Assembly: GCF_016522535.1 (NCBI RefSeq)
Contig: NZ_JAEHOI010000011.1
Coordinates: 1-64,000 of the forward strand
Source: Leucobacter edaphi
GTDB taxonomy: Bacteria > Actinomycetota > Actinomycetes > Actinomycetales > Microbacteriaceae
Reading direction: 5' to 3'
DNA length: 64,000 bases
This document shows, in pieces, positions 1 to 7,769 of the stretch. Every line of letters starts with the position of its first letter. Position 1 is the first letter of the stretch. The translations under genes were made by a program, and so were the position numbers. The notes below the pieces were generated by a model that was not told where the DNA came from, ran no database searches, and worked only from the letters and a program-made list of their open reading frames with translations.

Positions 1-66
1 CCGCCCCCCCCCCCCCCCCCCGGGGGGGGGGGGGGGGGGGGGCCCCCCCCCCCCCCCCCCCCCCCC
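1..66. repeat. C/G homopolymer runs at contig edge (probable artefact)
   Basis: After two C and one G come 18 C, 21 G and 24 C in a row. The G block could pair with either C block. Nothing else in the window resembles it and it lies exactly at the sequence edge, so an assembly or sequencing artefact is more likely than a biological element. Confidence 0.85.
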
Positions 67-85
67 TCGCCGCGTCCTCGGAGGT

Positions 86-1495
86 TTACGCGGTGCGCGC
101 GTCGACGCGGCCGAGGAACAGTGCCTCACTGAGCACGGCCTTGCGGAAGGCCTCGAGGTGCAGCGACTCGTTGGGGCTGTGCGCGCGACCGTCCGGGTCC
201 TCCACTCCGGTGACGAGGATCTCCGCGGCCGGGAACTCCTCGACGAGCTGGGCGATGAACGGAATCGATCCGCCGACCCCGATGTCGACGGGCGCCTTCT
301 CCCAGCCGTCAGTCATCGCACCGCGGATCTCCTCGACGGCCCAGCCGCTCGTATCGACCAGGAACGCCTGCCCCAGACCCGGTTCCTCGAAGGTGAGCTG
401 CGCGCCGAACGGGGCGCGGGCCTCGAGGTGCGCCTTGATCGCCGCGAACGCCTCGGCGGGATCCTGGCCGGGGGCGACCCTGGCGCTGATCCGCACGCGC
501 GCCGACGGGATCAGGGTATTTGAGGCGTTCGCCACATCGGTCGCGTCGATGCCGGTGATCGTGATCGAGGGCTGCGCCCAGATCCGGGAGAGAATCTCGC
601 CCCGGCCGATCGGGCTGACGCCCTCGAGGAGACCGGCCTCTTCCCTGAGGCGGGCCTCGTCGTAGTCAGGCGAAGCGAGATCGGCCGATCGGAGCCCCTC
701 GACCGCGACCGCGCCGTCGTCGTCCCACAGTGTGGCGAGCAGGCGCACGGTCGCCATCATCGCGTCGGGTACGGCCCCGCCGAACATGCCGGAGTGGGAC
801 GCTCGGTCGAGCGTGTCGATACGCAGGTTGAACGCCGCTGCGCCGCGCAGGGCAACCGTGAGGCCGGGGGTGTCCTCGTCCCAGTTGCTCGAGTCCGCGA
901 CGATGATCGCGTCCGCGGCAAGGAGCTCCCGGTTCTCCCGCAGGAAGTTGCCGAACGACTGAGAGGCCCACTCCTCTTCACCCTCGATGTAGAGCGCGAT
1001 GCCAAGTTCGAGTTCCCTCCCCTCGGCCGCAGCGGCGTCGGCGACCGCGCGGATCGCGGCGAGGTGCGCCATGACGCCGGCCTTGTCGTCCGCGGCCCCG
1101 CGCCCGTAGAGGCGGCCGTTTCGGCGCGTCGGCTCGAATGCCGGCGACTCCCAAGCTGCCTCGGCGCCGGGCGGCTGCACGTCGTGGTGCGCGTAGAGCA
1201 GCACCGTCGGCCGGCCGTTCCGCGATTCACGGCGGGCGATCACCGCGGGCTGGCCCAGCTCTTCCCCGCCCTCGATCGGTGCACGGCGGATATCCACGAG
1301 GTCGAACACCCCGCTCTCCCGCACGAGCGCGGCGATCGCTTCGGCGCTTTCGGCGACGTGGGCAGGGTCGAACGCAGGCCACGACACCGACGGAATCCGC
1401 ACGAGCGCCTCGAGGTCCGAGAGGGTCTCATCGTGACGCTTCTCGACCGCCTCCCTGATCAGGTTCTCATCAAGTGGCTGTGGCTCGCTCGTCAT
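86..1495 (-). CDS. M20/M28-family dipeptidase
   Basis: Zinc-dependent exopeptidase, expected to be cytosolic and to hydrolyse dipeptides. The protein of about 469 residues has the M20 order of features: RIPSVS near the N-terminus, the metal-binding YAHHDVQPP segment, the RGAADDKAG segment with its metal aspartate, the catalytic IEGEEEW glutamates, a central dimerisation insert, and HSPNESL supplying the C-terminal metal histidine. The start at 1495 is chosen because AGAGGAG precedes that ATG by about seven bases; the frame stays open 36 codons further upstream without a good ribosome binding site. It is monocistronic and complete, ending 20 bases inside the homopolymer edge. The exact substrate cannot be told from sequence. 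Confidence 0.9.
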   Translation of the reverse strand: MTSEPQPLDENLIREAVEKRHDETLSDLEALVRIPSVSWPAFDPAHVAESAEAIAALVRESGVFDLVDIRRAPIEGGEELGQPAVIARRESRNGRPTVLLYAHHDVQPPGAEAAWESPAFEPTRRNGRLYGRGAADDKAGVMAHLAAIRAVADAAAAEGRELELGIALYIEGEEEWASQSFGNFLRENRELLAADAIIVADSSNWDEDTPGLTVALRGAAAFNLRIDTLDRASHSGMFGGAVPDAMMATVRLLATLWDDDGAVAVEGLRSADLASPDYDEARLREEAGLLEGVSPIGRGEILSRIWAQPSITITGIDATDVANASNTLIPSARVRISARVAPGQDPAEAFAAIKAHLEARAPFGAQLTFEEPGLGQAFLVDTSGWAVEEIRGAMTDGWEKAPVDIGVGGSIPFIAQLVEEFPAAEILVTGVEDPDGRAHSPNESLHLEAFRKAVLSEALFLGRVDARTA

Positions 1496-1630
1496 CTCGC
1501 TGCTCCTCTTCGTGTTCGGCTCTGCCGCTTCGCCGTTGTCGGCCGAACCCCAGACTACTCCCGGGGAAAACGCCTCAGCGCCGGGCGCAGCACCGCGAAG
1601 CACGCACCGCGAATCGCGTAGCCTGGAACC

Positions 1631-1828
1631 ATGAGCGAACGCGAGAAACGGTCCGGCAGGGGCGCCCCGATGGTGTGGGTCGCCGCTGGAATCATTCTGG
1701 GAGTCGCGATCGGGGCGGCGGTCGGCGCGCTCGCCGGGACCGTGGGGGCCGGTGCGGGCGTCGGGCTCGCCATCGGCGCGGTCGCCGGGTTCATCCTCGG
1801 CCTGCCGAAGGGCGACCCGGAGGACTAG
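1631..1828 (+). CDS. small glycine-zipper membrane protein
   Basis: A 65-residue protein: a charged N-terminus (MSEREKRSG), then about 45 residues of Gly/Ala/Val/Ile with repeated GxxxG and AxxxG spacing (GVAIGAAVG, GAGAGVG), then an acidic tail ending GDPED. This is a glycine-zipper transmembrane hairpin. A TAGCCT box at 1619-1624 lies six bases before the ATG and there is no Shine-Dalgarno sequence, so the transcript is probably leaderless. No function can be assigned. The reading frame, composition and promoter spacing support a real gene. Confidence 0.6.
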   Translation: MSEREKRSGRGAPMVWVAAGIILGVAIGAAVGALAGTVGAGAGVGLAIGAVAGFILGLPKGDPED

Positions 1829-1861
1829 TCACGCCGGGTTGCAGCCAGGCACTGCGAGTCC

Positions 1862-2314
1862 TCAGTCGACGATCGGCGCAGCGATCGCCTCGGTCTGGCC
1901 AGCGGCCGCGACCGAGGCAAGGGCGCGCTCAAGGATCTGGAGATTCTCGAGCGTCTCGATCTCGGTGACGCGCCCCCAGCGGATCGTCATGAACTGGAAC
2001 ATCGTGTTGTCGTAGACCTCGCCGGTCGGGAGGTCTCCGCTCACGCGCAGGCGCGCGGCGACCCGCGTGCGCCACGGCCAGCCGGTGACGAGCACCTCGC
2101 GCACCTCGAACTTCGCGCCGGGCAGCAGGCGCGTCACCCGCTCCCACCAGGCCTCGATCGTGGCGCGCGAGGTGCGCACCCCGCCGAGCGCGTGGTCGCC
2201 GTGGAAGCGGTAGTGGAACGGGTCGCCGAGGCCGTCGACCATCGCGTGCCAGTTGCCCCGATTGATCTCGGAGAACACCTGCTCGACCTTGCGGCGAACG
2301 ATCGTTCCGTACAT
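1862..2314 (-). CDS. SnoaL-like / NTF2-fold protein
   Basis: This 150-residue protein has the SnoaL-like pattern: an N-terminal helix with FSEINRGNW, the FHYRFHGDHALGG segment, TIEAWWERV, and alternating strands ending YDNTMFQFMTIRWGRVTEIE. Members of this fold bind or isomerise small hydrophobic substrates, and the substrate here is unknown. GAGGAGGG gives a strong ribosome binding site for the start at 2314. It lies downstream of a TetR gene on the same strand, and its promoter region holds a palindrome matching one in front of that TetR gene, so it is probably controlled by that repressor. Confidence 0.72.
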   Translation of the reverse strand: MYGTIVRRKVEQVFSEINRGNWHAMVDGLGDPFHYRFHGDHALGGVRTSRATIEAWWERVTRLLPGAKFEVREVLVTGWPWRTRVAARLRVSGDLPTGEVYDNTMFQFMTIRWGRVTEIETLENLQILERALASVAAAGQTEAIAAPIVD

Positions 2315-2336
2315 CTCGCACCCTCCTCGACGGTTT

Positions 2337-2358
2337 GGTTACGAAAGGTAACGTTACC
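2337..2358. promoter_or_regulatory. candidate TetR operator in front of the SnoaL-like gene
   Basis: GGTAACGTTACC at 2347-2358 is a perfect 12-bp palindrome. GTTAC at 2338-2342 also pairs with GTAAC at 2348-2352 around a five-base spacer. The site lies 24-44 bp upstream of the SnoaL-like start. The CGTTACC half-site recurs in front of the TetR gene, which suggests a shared operator. Confidence 0.5.
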
Positions 2359-2365
2359 AGCTGCG

Positions 2366-2461
2366 GGGCGGGCGCGCGAACGGGCGGGCGCGCGAACGGA
2401 CGGGCGCGGGAACGGGCGGACGCGCAGGCGAGCGGACGCGCAGAAAGGCAGACGCGCAGGC
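2366..2461. repeat. GC-rich 16-bp tandem repeat
   Basis: Two perfect tandem copies of a 16-bp unit (gggcgggcgcgcgaac) lie at 2366-2397. A third copy with two mismatches follows at 2398-2413, then decaying copies to about 2461. The array fills the space between the TetR stop codon and the operator of the SnoaL-like gene. Confidence 0.75.
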
Positions 2462-2471
2462 GAGCCGCGAA

Positions 2472-3068
2472 CTACGAGCGGGCCAGCTCCCGGGCCCCCA
2501 CGTAGACGAGAGCCGTCTCGACGGTGCGCTCGACCACGACCCCGTCGATCGCCTCGAACCCGGGGACGACGGAGCGGAGCAGCAGCGGCCCGACGAGCAC
2601 ATCGAGCACCGCGCGCGGGTCCCTGGGCGTCTCGATCTCGCCCCGCAGATCCCCGCGCACGAGGATCGCGCTGAGCGATTCCAGCCGCGGACCGAGGAAG
2701 CCCGAGATGAAGACCTCAGCGTCGCCGCGACGGGAGGAGAGATACGCGAGCCAGCCGGCCATCGCCTGCCGCACGAGTTCGTCGTCGAAGATCAGCGCCT
2801 GCTCGCGCTGGAAGGCGAGCAGGTCGTCGCGCAGAGATCCCTCATCGATGTTCGCCGACAGGGCGAAGCGCGCGGCGAGGATCGCGGGGATCATGTCGCC
2901 GATGCTCGCAAACCTGCGATAGAACGCGGGCTTCGTGGTGCCTGCGCGGCGCACGATGCCATCGATCGTCACCGCCGGGAACCCGTCCCGCATGATCGAT
3001 TCCGTCGCGGCCTCGACGAGCGCCGTATCGATTCTGCGGTCGCGGGGTCGTCCTGCTCCTGTGGTCAC
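2472..3068 (-). CDS. TetR-family transcriptional regulator
   Basis: A helix-turn-helix repressor. The N-terminal region has GRPRDRR, then IDGIVRRAGTTKPAFYRRF, the typical TetR recognition helix. The helical C-terminal ligand-binding half includes a run (VLDVLVGPLLLRSV) like that of TetR_C actinobacterial members. The GTG at 3068 is preceded by GAGAGG; the GTG at 3083 has GGGGGA and is an equally good alternative, giving five more residues. It sits directly downstream of an SDR oxidoreductase gene. Palindromes with TTACC arms lie just upstream of it and in front of the SnoaL-like gene, which fits autoregulation plus control of the neighbours. The ligand is unknown. Confidence 0.88.
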   Translation of the reverse strand: MTTGAGRPRDRRIDTALVEAATESIMRDGFPAVTIDGIVRRAGTTKPAFYRRFASIGDMIPAILAARFALSANIDEGSLRDDLLAFQREQALIFDDELVRQAMAGWLAYLSSRRGDAEVFISGFLGPRLESLSAILVRGDLRGEIETPRDPRAVLDVLVGPLLLRSVVPGFEAIDGVVVERTVETALVYVGARELARS

Positions 3069-3103
3069 TTCTGCCTCTCGCACGAGTAGTCCCCCACGAA
3101 TCA

Positions 3104-3123
3104 GGGTAAGCCAGGCGTTACCC
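3104..3123. promoter_or_regulatory. candidate TetR operator upstream of the TetR gene
   Basis: GGGTAA and TTACCC form perfect 6-bp arms around an 8-bp spacer, 20-40 bp upstream of the possible TetR starts. The CGTTACC half-site matches the palindrome at 2347-2358. Confidence 0.45.
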
Positions 3124-3198
3124 GAGATTTCGATTCGCTCGAGATTTTCCACCCGTCTTTCGTGCGGCGAGAGGAGCCTTACGCCCCGGATAAAGGCG

Positions 3199-4053
3199 TC
3201 AGGATCGGCCGGTGAAGCGATCCATCGAGGAATAAACGTGGAAAATCTTCCCGGCGATCAGGTCCCACAGGCGGACGGGGAGGACACCGCGGAGCGCGGC
3301 GGACAGCTTCACGGTCCACGGCTTCGTGACGATCGGCGTTCCGAGGATCATGCCCCGCCATGCTGCCGCCACCGCTCGGCGCGGCGTCATGACGGGAGTC
3401 ATGAGCGGCCCGCGGGCACCGGCGAACATCCCCGTGGAGATGTAGCTCGGGCAGAAGGTCGTCACCCGCACCCGGCCGGCGTCCTCGCGCTCGAGCTCGA
3501 GGCGGAGCGAATCGCTCCACCCCAGCATTGCCCACTTGGAGGAGGCGTAGACACTCATGCGCGGGTTCGCGAGCAGCCCGGCAGCCGAGGCGACGTTCAG
3601 GATCCGCTTCGGCCGGGAACGATCCGCCATCATGTCCGGGAGCGCCTCGCGGGTGAGCCACATCGGACCGAGCGTGTTGACCCGCATGATGGCCTCGATG
3701 TCGCGCTCGGCGTCGTGGTCCCAGAACAGCGCACCGCGGACGATCCCGGCGTTGTTGATGAGCACGTCGGGCGCGCCGGACTCGGCGACCGTGCGCGCGT
3801 ACGCCTCGCGGATTGCCTCGCGGTCCCCGAGATCGACGACGTAGGCGCGCACCGCGGTTGCCGGGCGGTCGAGCTCGGCGGCGAGCGCACGCGCGCGGTC
3901 CCCGTCGACGTCCCACAGCGCGATCGCGGATGCGCCCGCGGCCACGGCACGTCGCGCGTAGAGCTCGCCCATGCCGCGCGCGCCGCCGGTGATCAGCACG
4001 CTGGAGCCGCGGATGACTTCGTCTTCGGTCGGGTGCTTCGCCTTGGTTCCCAT
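3199..4053 (-). CDS. short-chain dehydrogenase/reductase
   Basis: A classical SDR of 284 residues using NAD(P)H. The Rossmann glycine motif TGGARGMG is near residue 22, followed by the NNAG motif, the catalytic serine in NVASAAG, and YASSK holding the Tyr-Lys pair. An Asp at the end of the second strand (WDVD) favours NAD(H) over NADP(H). A TAGGGT box at 4060-4065 lies six bases before the ATG, suggesting a leaderless transcript. The TetR gene follows on the same strand, so the SDR is its likely target. The substrate is unknown; FCPSYISTGMF and the C-terminal segment resemble acyl- or steroid-type SDRs only loosely. Confidence 0.88.
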   Translation of the reverse strand: MGTKAKHPTEDEVIRGSSVLITGGARGMGELYARRAVAAGASAIALWDVDGDRARALAAELDRPATAVRAYVVDLGDREAIREAYARTVAESGAPDVLINNAGIVRGALFWDHDAERDIEAIMRVNTLGPMWLTREALPDMMADRSRPKRILNVASAAGLLANPRMSVYASSKWAMLGWSDSLRLELEREDAGRVRVTTFCPSYISTGMFAGARGPLMTPVMTPRRAVAAAWRGMILGTPIVTKPWTVKLSAALRGVLPVRLWDLIAGKIFHVYSSMDRFTGRS

Positions 4054-4285
4054 GCGCCCACCCTAACGTCCTGATCCGGCACGATTTATTTGACAGCGTC
4101 CAGGCGGAGGCCGTCGCTGGCCTGCGGCAGAACCCCCGTCGGGTCCAGTGTTCCGCCCAACCCTGGACGCTCCCTCCGACCCCTGCGCGCGAGGAGTCCG
4201 CCGCGAACAGTGGATTGCACTACAGGTGTCGATTACTGTCCAGAAGCGCAAGGCAGTCCCATCCACACCGGGAAGGATCCCATCG

Positions 4286-5029
4286 ATGACCTCGCAGTCC
4301 CTCACCCCGCCGCTGTCCCGCTCGCTCCCTCGCCCGACTGAGACCGATCCCACCGGTCCGCCCATGCTCGCCGACGGGGTCGCCCACGGCGCTCCCGGCG
4401 CTCCGGACTTCTCCCCAGCGCAGAACCCCGCGGAGGCCCCCCTGGGCCGCCACTCCCGGCTCCGCCGCAACCTCGCGGTGATGGTGATCGCGGGCACGGG
4501 CGCGCTCGCGCTCGGCTTCGGCGGCACCGCGCTCATGAACGCCTTCTTCACGGCGCAGGCTTCCGTCACGGGGCAGCAGGTGACGACCGGCACGGTGAAC
4601 GTCACGGCGGCGACCGCGGCGAACTCGAGCCCGATCCAGGTCACCGGCCTGATGCCGGGCGACGCGGCCGAAACCCTGATCACGGTCCGTAACAGCGGCT
4701 CGGAGCCGGTCTACCTGAACTTCGGGATCCCCGTCGGAGAGGGGGCAGACGCAACCCTCGCCGGCGCCCTCCAGGCCCGCCTCACGGTCGGACCGGCCGA
4801 CGGCCCCAGCACGACGCGCTCGCTCACCGACTGGCAGAGCGGCAGGTTCCAGCTCGCAGCGCCGCTCGCGCCGGGCGCTGAGACGCAGGTCGCGGTCAAC
4901 GCGAGCCTGCCCGGCACCGCCACCGACACCGCGCTGCAGGCCAAGAGCGCGGCGTTCGCGGTGAACGTCACGGCAACGCAGGTCAAGAACACGCCCGTTC
5001 CCACGGGCAACACCTGGGTCGCGAACTAA
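4286..5029 (+). CDS. TasA/camelysin-like secreted surface protein
   Basis: This 247-residue protein has about 60 disordered Pro-rich residues, an RLRRN stop, a hydrophobic segment at about 64-85 (VMVIAGTGALALGFGG) and ALMNAFFTAQASVTGQ. The last matches the SipW-dependent signal peptide type of TasA/camelysin proteins. The mature part is a beta-sandwich with GLMPGDAAETLITVRNSGSEPVYLNF, the usual exported-protein pattern for this family. The start at 4286 is preceded by GGAAGGA. A SipW-type signal peptidase lies two genes downstream and presumably cleaves it. TasA relatives form extracellular fibres or act as secreted proteases; which applies here is not determined. Confidence 0.72.
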   Translation: MTSQSLTPPLSRSLPRPTETDPTGPPMLADGVAHGAPGAPDFSPAQNPAEAPLGRHSRLRRNLAVMVIAGTGALALGFGGTALMNAFFTAQASVTGQQVTTGTVNVTAATAANSSPIQVTGLMPGDAAETLITVRNSGSEPVYLNFGIPVGEGADATLAGALQARLTVGPADGPSTTRSLTDWQSGRFQLAAPLAPGAETQVAVNASLPGTATDTALQAKSAAFAVNVTATQVKNTPVPTGNTWVAN

Positions 5030-5073
5030 CGCGGTCCCGCCAGCCGCCCCCGCCGGCCGGCAGGACGGAACGG

Positions 5074-5102
5074 CGGCCGGTGCACCCCGCGTGCATCGGC
5101 CG
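5074..5102 (+). terminator. stem-loop between the TasA-like gene and the next gene
   Basis: Eleven-base arms (cggccggtgca / tgcatcggccg, one G-T pair) close a 7-base loop 45 bp after the stop codon. There is no U-tract, so it may attenuate transcription or protect mRNA rather than terminate fully, as would suit a highly expressed first gene. Confidence 0.5.
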
Positions 5103-5157
5103 CCGTCACCGCGCCCCGCCCACTGACCGGTTTCGAGTGGTTCATCAGAAAGGCATC

Positions 5158-5856
5158 ATGAATCCGCCCCCGCTGTGCGTTGCAACGATCACCACCCGAA
5201 AAACCGGCCTCGGCGAGACGCTCCCCCAGCTCGGCGGCGCGTCACCCACCTGGCTGCCGCTCCTCGCCATCGCGCTCCTCGGAGCCGGAGCCGGCGTGAT
5301 CCTCCTCGCGAGCGCGCTCAATCTCCGCGCCGATCGCTCACGACGGTCACGGAACCGCGGCACGGCGATCGCCGCCGGTATCGGCGGACTCGCCTTCCTC
5401 GCGCTCCTCGCGGGCGCCGAGCTGACCGCACCGCGAGCGGAAGCGGTCGGAGTATCGCGCGCGCAGGCCGGCCCGGAGCGGCTCGACACGAGCTACGGCG
5501 CCGGATGCCGGCTGTTCGAGGTCACGGGCATCGACCGGAACGAACGGATCGGACGGATCCTCCCCGGGGACGATGCCCCGATCCTGACCGTGGCGCTCAC
5601 CAATCGCTTCGCGCAGCCCGTCACGGTGTCCGCGGCAGCGGAGCTCCGCCCGACCGCGTCCCACCTCGACGCGCTCCCCGTCACGGCCCGCTTCGCCGGA
5701 GCCGCGGAGGGTCCGGCACGGCTCGGGCCCGGACAGGCGACGGAGCTCAGCGTTGCCGCCACTCCCCCTCCAACGCTCGGCAATGAGGCGCAGGGGGCCG
5801 AGTACGCGCTCACCGTGATCGTGACCGCGACGGGGCAGCGCGATGTCCGAGGCTGA
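5158..5856 (+). CDS. two-TM exported protein with N-terminal LPxxG-like segment
   Basis: This 232-residue protein of unknown family is the middle gene of the TasA/SipW cluster. LPQLGG at about residues 21-26 is followed by a hydrophobic stretch (WLPLLAIALLGAGAGVILLA) and basic residues (RADRSRRSRNR). That has the architecture of a sortase sorting signal but at the N-terminus. A second membrane segment (AAGIGGLAFLALLAGAEL) follows. The remaining part after about residue 85 is a predicted beta-domain (PILTVALTNRFAQPVTV) resembling the TasA-like fold and probably lies outside the membrane. The start at 5158 follows AAAGG. Its 3' end overlaps the signal peptidase start by 14 bases. Confidence 0.6.
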   Translation: MNPPPLCVATITTRKTGLGETLPQLGGASPTWLPLLAIALLGAGAGVILLASALNLRADRSRRSRNRGTAIAAGIGGLAFLALLAGAELTAPRAEAVGVSRAQAGPERLDTSYGAGCRLFEVTGIDRNERIGRILPGDDAPILTVALTNRFAQPVTVSAAAELRPTASHLDALPVTARFAGAAEGPARLGPGQATELSVAATPPPTLGNEAQGAEYALTVIVTATGQRDVRG

Positions 5857-6364
5857 GGTGCGGCGGAGGCGCGGACGGCCGGCGCGCATCGTCGCGTGGG
5901 CGCTCGTGGCGATCGGCGCGATCCTGCTGCTCGCGGCGCCGCTCGCCCACGCGTTCGGCGTGCGCTTCGCCGTCATCAGCGGCGGCTCGATGTCGCCGAC
6001 GCTGCAGCGAGGAGACGTCCTCGTCCTCGGGAAGGCGCCCGCGGCGCTCGACGTTGGCGACCTCGCGGTCGTCGGGCTGGGCGAGACCGCCTACGTGCAC
6101 CGCGTGATCCACGCGGAAGACGGCCTCTACGTGCTGCAGGGGGACGCGAACGCTGAGGCCGACCACCGCCGCGTGCCGCACAGCGAGATCACGGGCCAGG
6201 TTCTGCATCGCATCGCCGCACCGTTCGCGATCCCTGCGGCGGCGGCGATGAGCGGCGAGGGCAAGATCTGCATCACGCTCGGGTCGATCGCCCTGGTGCT
6301 CTGGGCCGCGTTGACCGGCCGCCGGCCGGCCGGGCTGGCGCCGCCGGAATCCCGGACAGCCTGA
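5843..6364 (+). CDS. sipW: signal peptidase I, SipW/ER type
   Basis: Membrane-bound serine protease of 173 residues that removes signal peptides. A transmembrane helix (VAWALVAIGAILLLAAPLAHA) precedes SGGSMSPTLQRGDVL with the catalytic serine. YVHRVI has histidine where bacterial-type enzymes have lysine, which marks the ER/SipW type. LQGDANAEAD supplies the aspartate motif. A second C-terminal helix (GSIALVLWAAL) is present. The ATG at 5843 lies inside the end of the preceding gene, implying coupled translation. It is the likely processing enzyme for the TasA-like protein encoded at 4286. Confidence 0.85.
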   Translation: MSEAEVRRRRGRPARIVAWALVAIGAILLLAAPLAHAFGVRFAVISGGSMSPTLQRGDVLVLGKAPAALDVGDLAVVGLGETAYVHRVIHAEDGLYVLQGDANAEADHRRVPHSEITGQVLHRIAAPFAIPAAAAMSGEGKICITLGSIALVLWAALTGRRPAGLAPPESRTA

Positions 6365-6373
6365 GCTCAGGCT
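6358..6373. terminator. palindrome shared by convergent stop codons
   Basis: A perfect 16-bp palindrome (agcctgagctcaggct) contains both the signal peptidase stop (6362-6364) and the YihY stop (6367-6369). On the plus strand it is followed by cttt. It is a compact bidirectional terminator candidate. Confidence 0.4.
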
Positions 6374-7497
6374 TTCCCCGCCTCGATCTTCTCGATCTCC
6401 TCGGCCTCGGCTTCGCGCGCCTTCTCCAGGTCGTCGGCCGCGATCCTCGCCCGGTCCTCCGCGCGCCTGCGGCGGTGCTGCAGAAGCGTCGCGGCCCCGT
6501 GACGCTCCCGCACGGGCTCGCGGGCCTCCTTCGTCGCCACGATGATGTAGCTCGACGCGATCAGGATCACCTGGGATGAAAGGTTGAACCAGATGAGCAA
6601 GGCGACGAGGGCGGCAAACGATCCGAGGAGCGGGTTCGTGGTCGCTCCGCGCACGAACAGGCCGGAGAGTTCCTGCAGCACGACGAGGCCGACTCCGCCG
6701 ATCGCCGCGCCCGTCCAGAGCGCGCGGGCGGGTGGCTTCACGCCCGAGAGCACGCGGAATGCGAGGGCGATCGCGATCGCGTCGATCACGAACACGAGCA
6801 GGACGCTCACGATCCGGACCACGACGCTCGTCGTCCCGCCAGCCTCGTAGCCGAGCCACTCAGCGAGTACCTTCCCCGCGACCGAGGCGACACCGGTGAG
6901 CACGGCCGCGGCAACCAGGAGACCGCCGAAACCGATCGCGACCAGGAGGTTCCGCAGGATCGCCCAGATGAAGAGCACGTCGTCCTGCATCTCATCGGCG
7001 AGCACCCTCAGCGCGGATCGCAGGCTGGCGATCGCGCTGATCGCGGCCCCGATAAGGCCGAGCAGTGAGACGACGCCGACGATCGAGAAGCTCTTCGGGG
7101 CATCGATCTTCGTCGGGTCGATCACCTTGCCGATCCCGGGAATGAGCTTCTCGAGCGCGTTCGACAGCGCCTGCATCGCGTCCGGATTGCCCCCGAGCCA
7201 GAGCGCTGCGAGCGAGAAGCCGAGGAGGACCGCGGCGAAGACGCTGAACAGGGCCCGGTAGGTGATGCTGTCCGCCAGCATCGAGCCGCGGTTCTCGGAA
7301 TAGCGCAGGAAAGCGCGCACGATGCGGTGCTTGAGCGCTTTGCCGATCAGCCGGTTCGGGAGCTTCTGCGGCTTCGCTGGGGCGTGCGTCTGCACCGAGA
7401 CGTCGCCCCCCTCACCGGCCGGAGCCTCTCCGACCGGAACCTCGTGCTCCCGCAGACCGTTGGTGCCTGAGTGCCGCTTTCCCGCTGTTTCGCTCAT
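6367..7497 (-). CDS. YihY/UPF0761-family inner-membrane protein
   Basis: A 376-residue integral membrane protein with about six hydrophobic segments. It has the family hallmarks RYSENRGSMLADSITYRALFS near the N-terminal side and PARALWTGAAIGGVG and ATTNPLLGSFAALVALLIWFNLSSQVILIASSYI near the end. The cytosolic tails are charged, and the C-terminus is rich in Arg and Glu. The family was once called ribonuclease BN by mistake and its function is not settled. The start at 7497 is chosen because a TATGCT box (7504-7509) sits six bases upstream, as at other leaderless genes here. ATGCTG and CAGCAT around that start form an inverted repeat. Confidence 0.85.
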   Translation of the reverse strand: MSETAGKRHSGTNGLREHEVPVGEAPAGEGGDVSVQTHAPAKPQKLPNRLIGKALKHRIVRAFLRYSENRGSMLADSITYRALFSVFAAVLLGFSLAALWLGGNPDAMQALSNALEKLIPGIGKVIDPTKIDAPKSFSIVGVVSLLGLIGAAISAIASLRSALRVLADEMQDDVLFIWAILRNLLVAIGFGGLLVAAAVLTGVASVAGKVLAEWLGYEAGGTTSVVVRIVSVLLVFVIDAIAIALAFRVLSGVKPPARALWTGAAIGGVGLVVLQELSGLFVRGATTNPLLGSFAALVALLIWFNLSSQVILIASSYIIVATKEAREPVRERHGAATLLQHRRRRAEDRARIAADDLEKAREAEAEEIEKIEAGKA

Positions 7498-7769
7498 GCT
7501 GTCAGCATAGTAAAGCAACCGCGTTCACTGCGGTAAATTTCCGCCAGGATCAGGACTTCACTCGGAAACAGGAGGCACGGGCCGGGCGCGAGCTCGAGCG
7601 CCGCCCCGTGCACGAAACCGGGCCGCAAGAACACTGGGGCAAACGCCGCACCGACGATTTCCCAGGCGTCCACAATTTCGCCATATTTTGCTCGTCACGA
7701 CGCTAAAAACGCCTGGTAGCATTTCGATTCCATAGGGCTCGATGCGGAGCCCCCGAACGGAGGAACGCC
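7498..7769. other. divergent intergenic region, 272 bp
   Basis: It contains the -10 box of the YihY gene at 7504-7509 and, at the far end, a GGAGG ribosome binding site for the DUF1508 gene. The stretch from about 7660 to 7740 is AT-richer than its surroundings (ccatattttgctc, gctaaaaacg) and probably carries the plus-strand promoter. No gene, tRNA or repeat was seen. Confidence 0.5.

Noticed and set aside
1-66. Homopolymer hairpin as a transcription terminator of the dipeptidase gene
   Set aside because: Pure G/C runs with no U-tract at the sequence edge are better explained as an artefact.
2366-2461. GC-rich tandem array as a CRISPR or replication origin
   Set aside because: Contiguous 16-bp units without spacers and no DnaA boxes or replication genes nearby.
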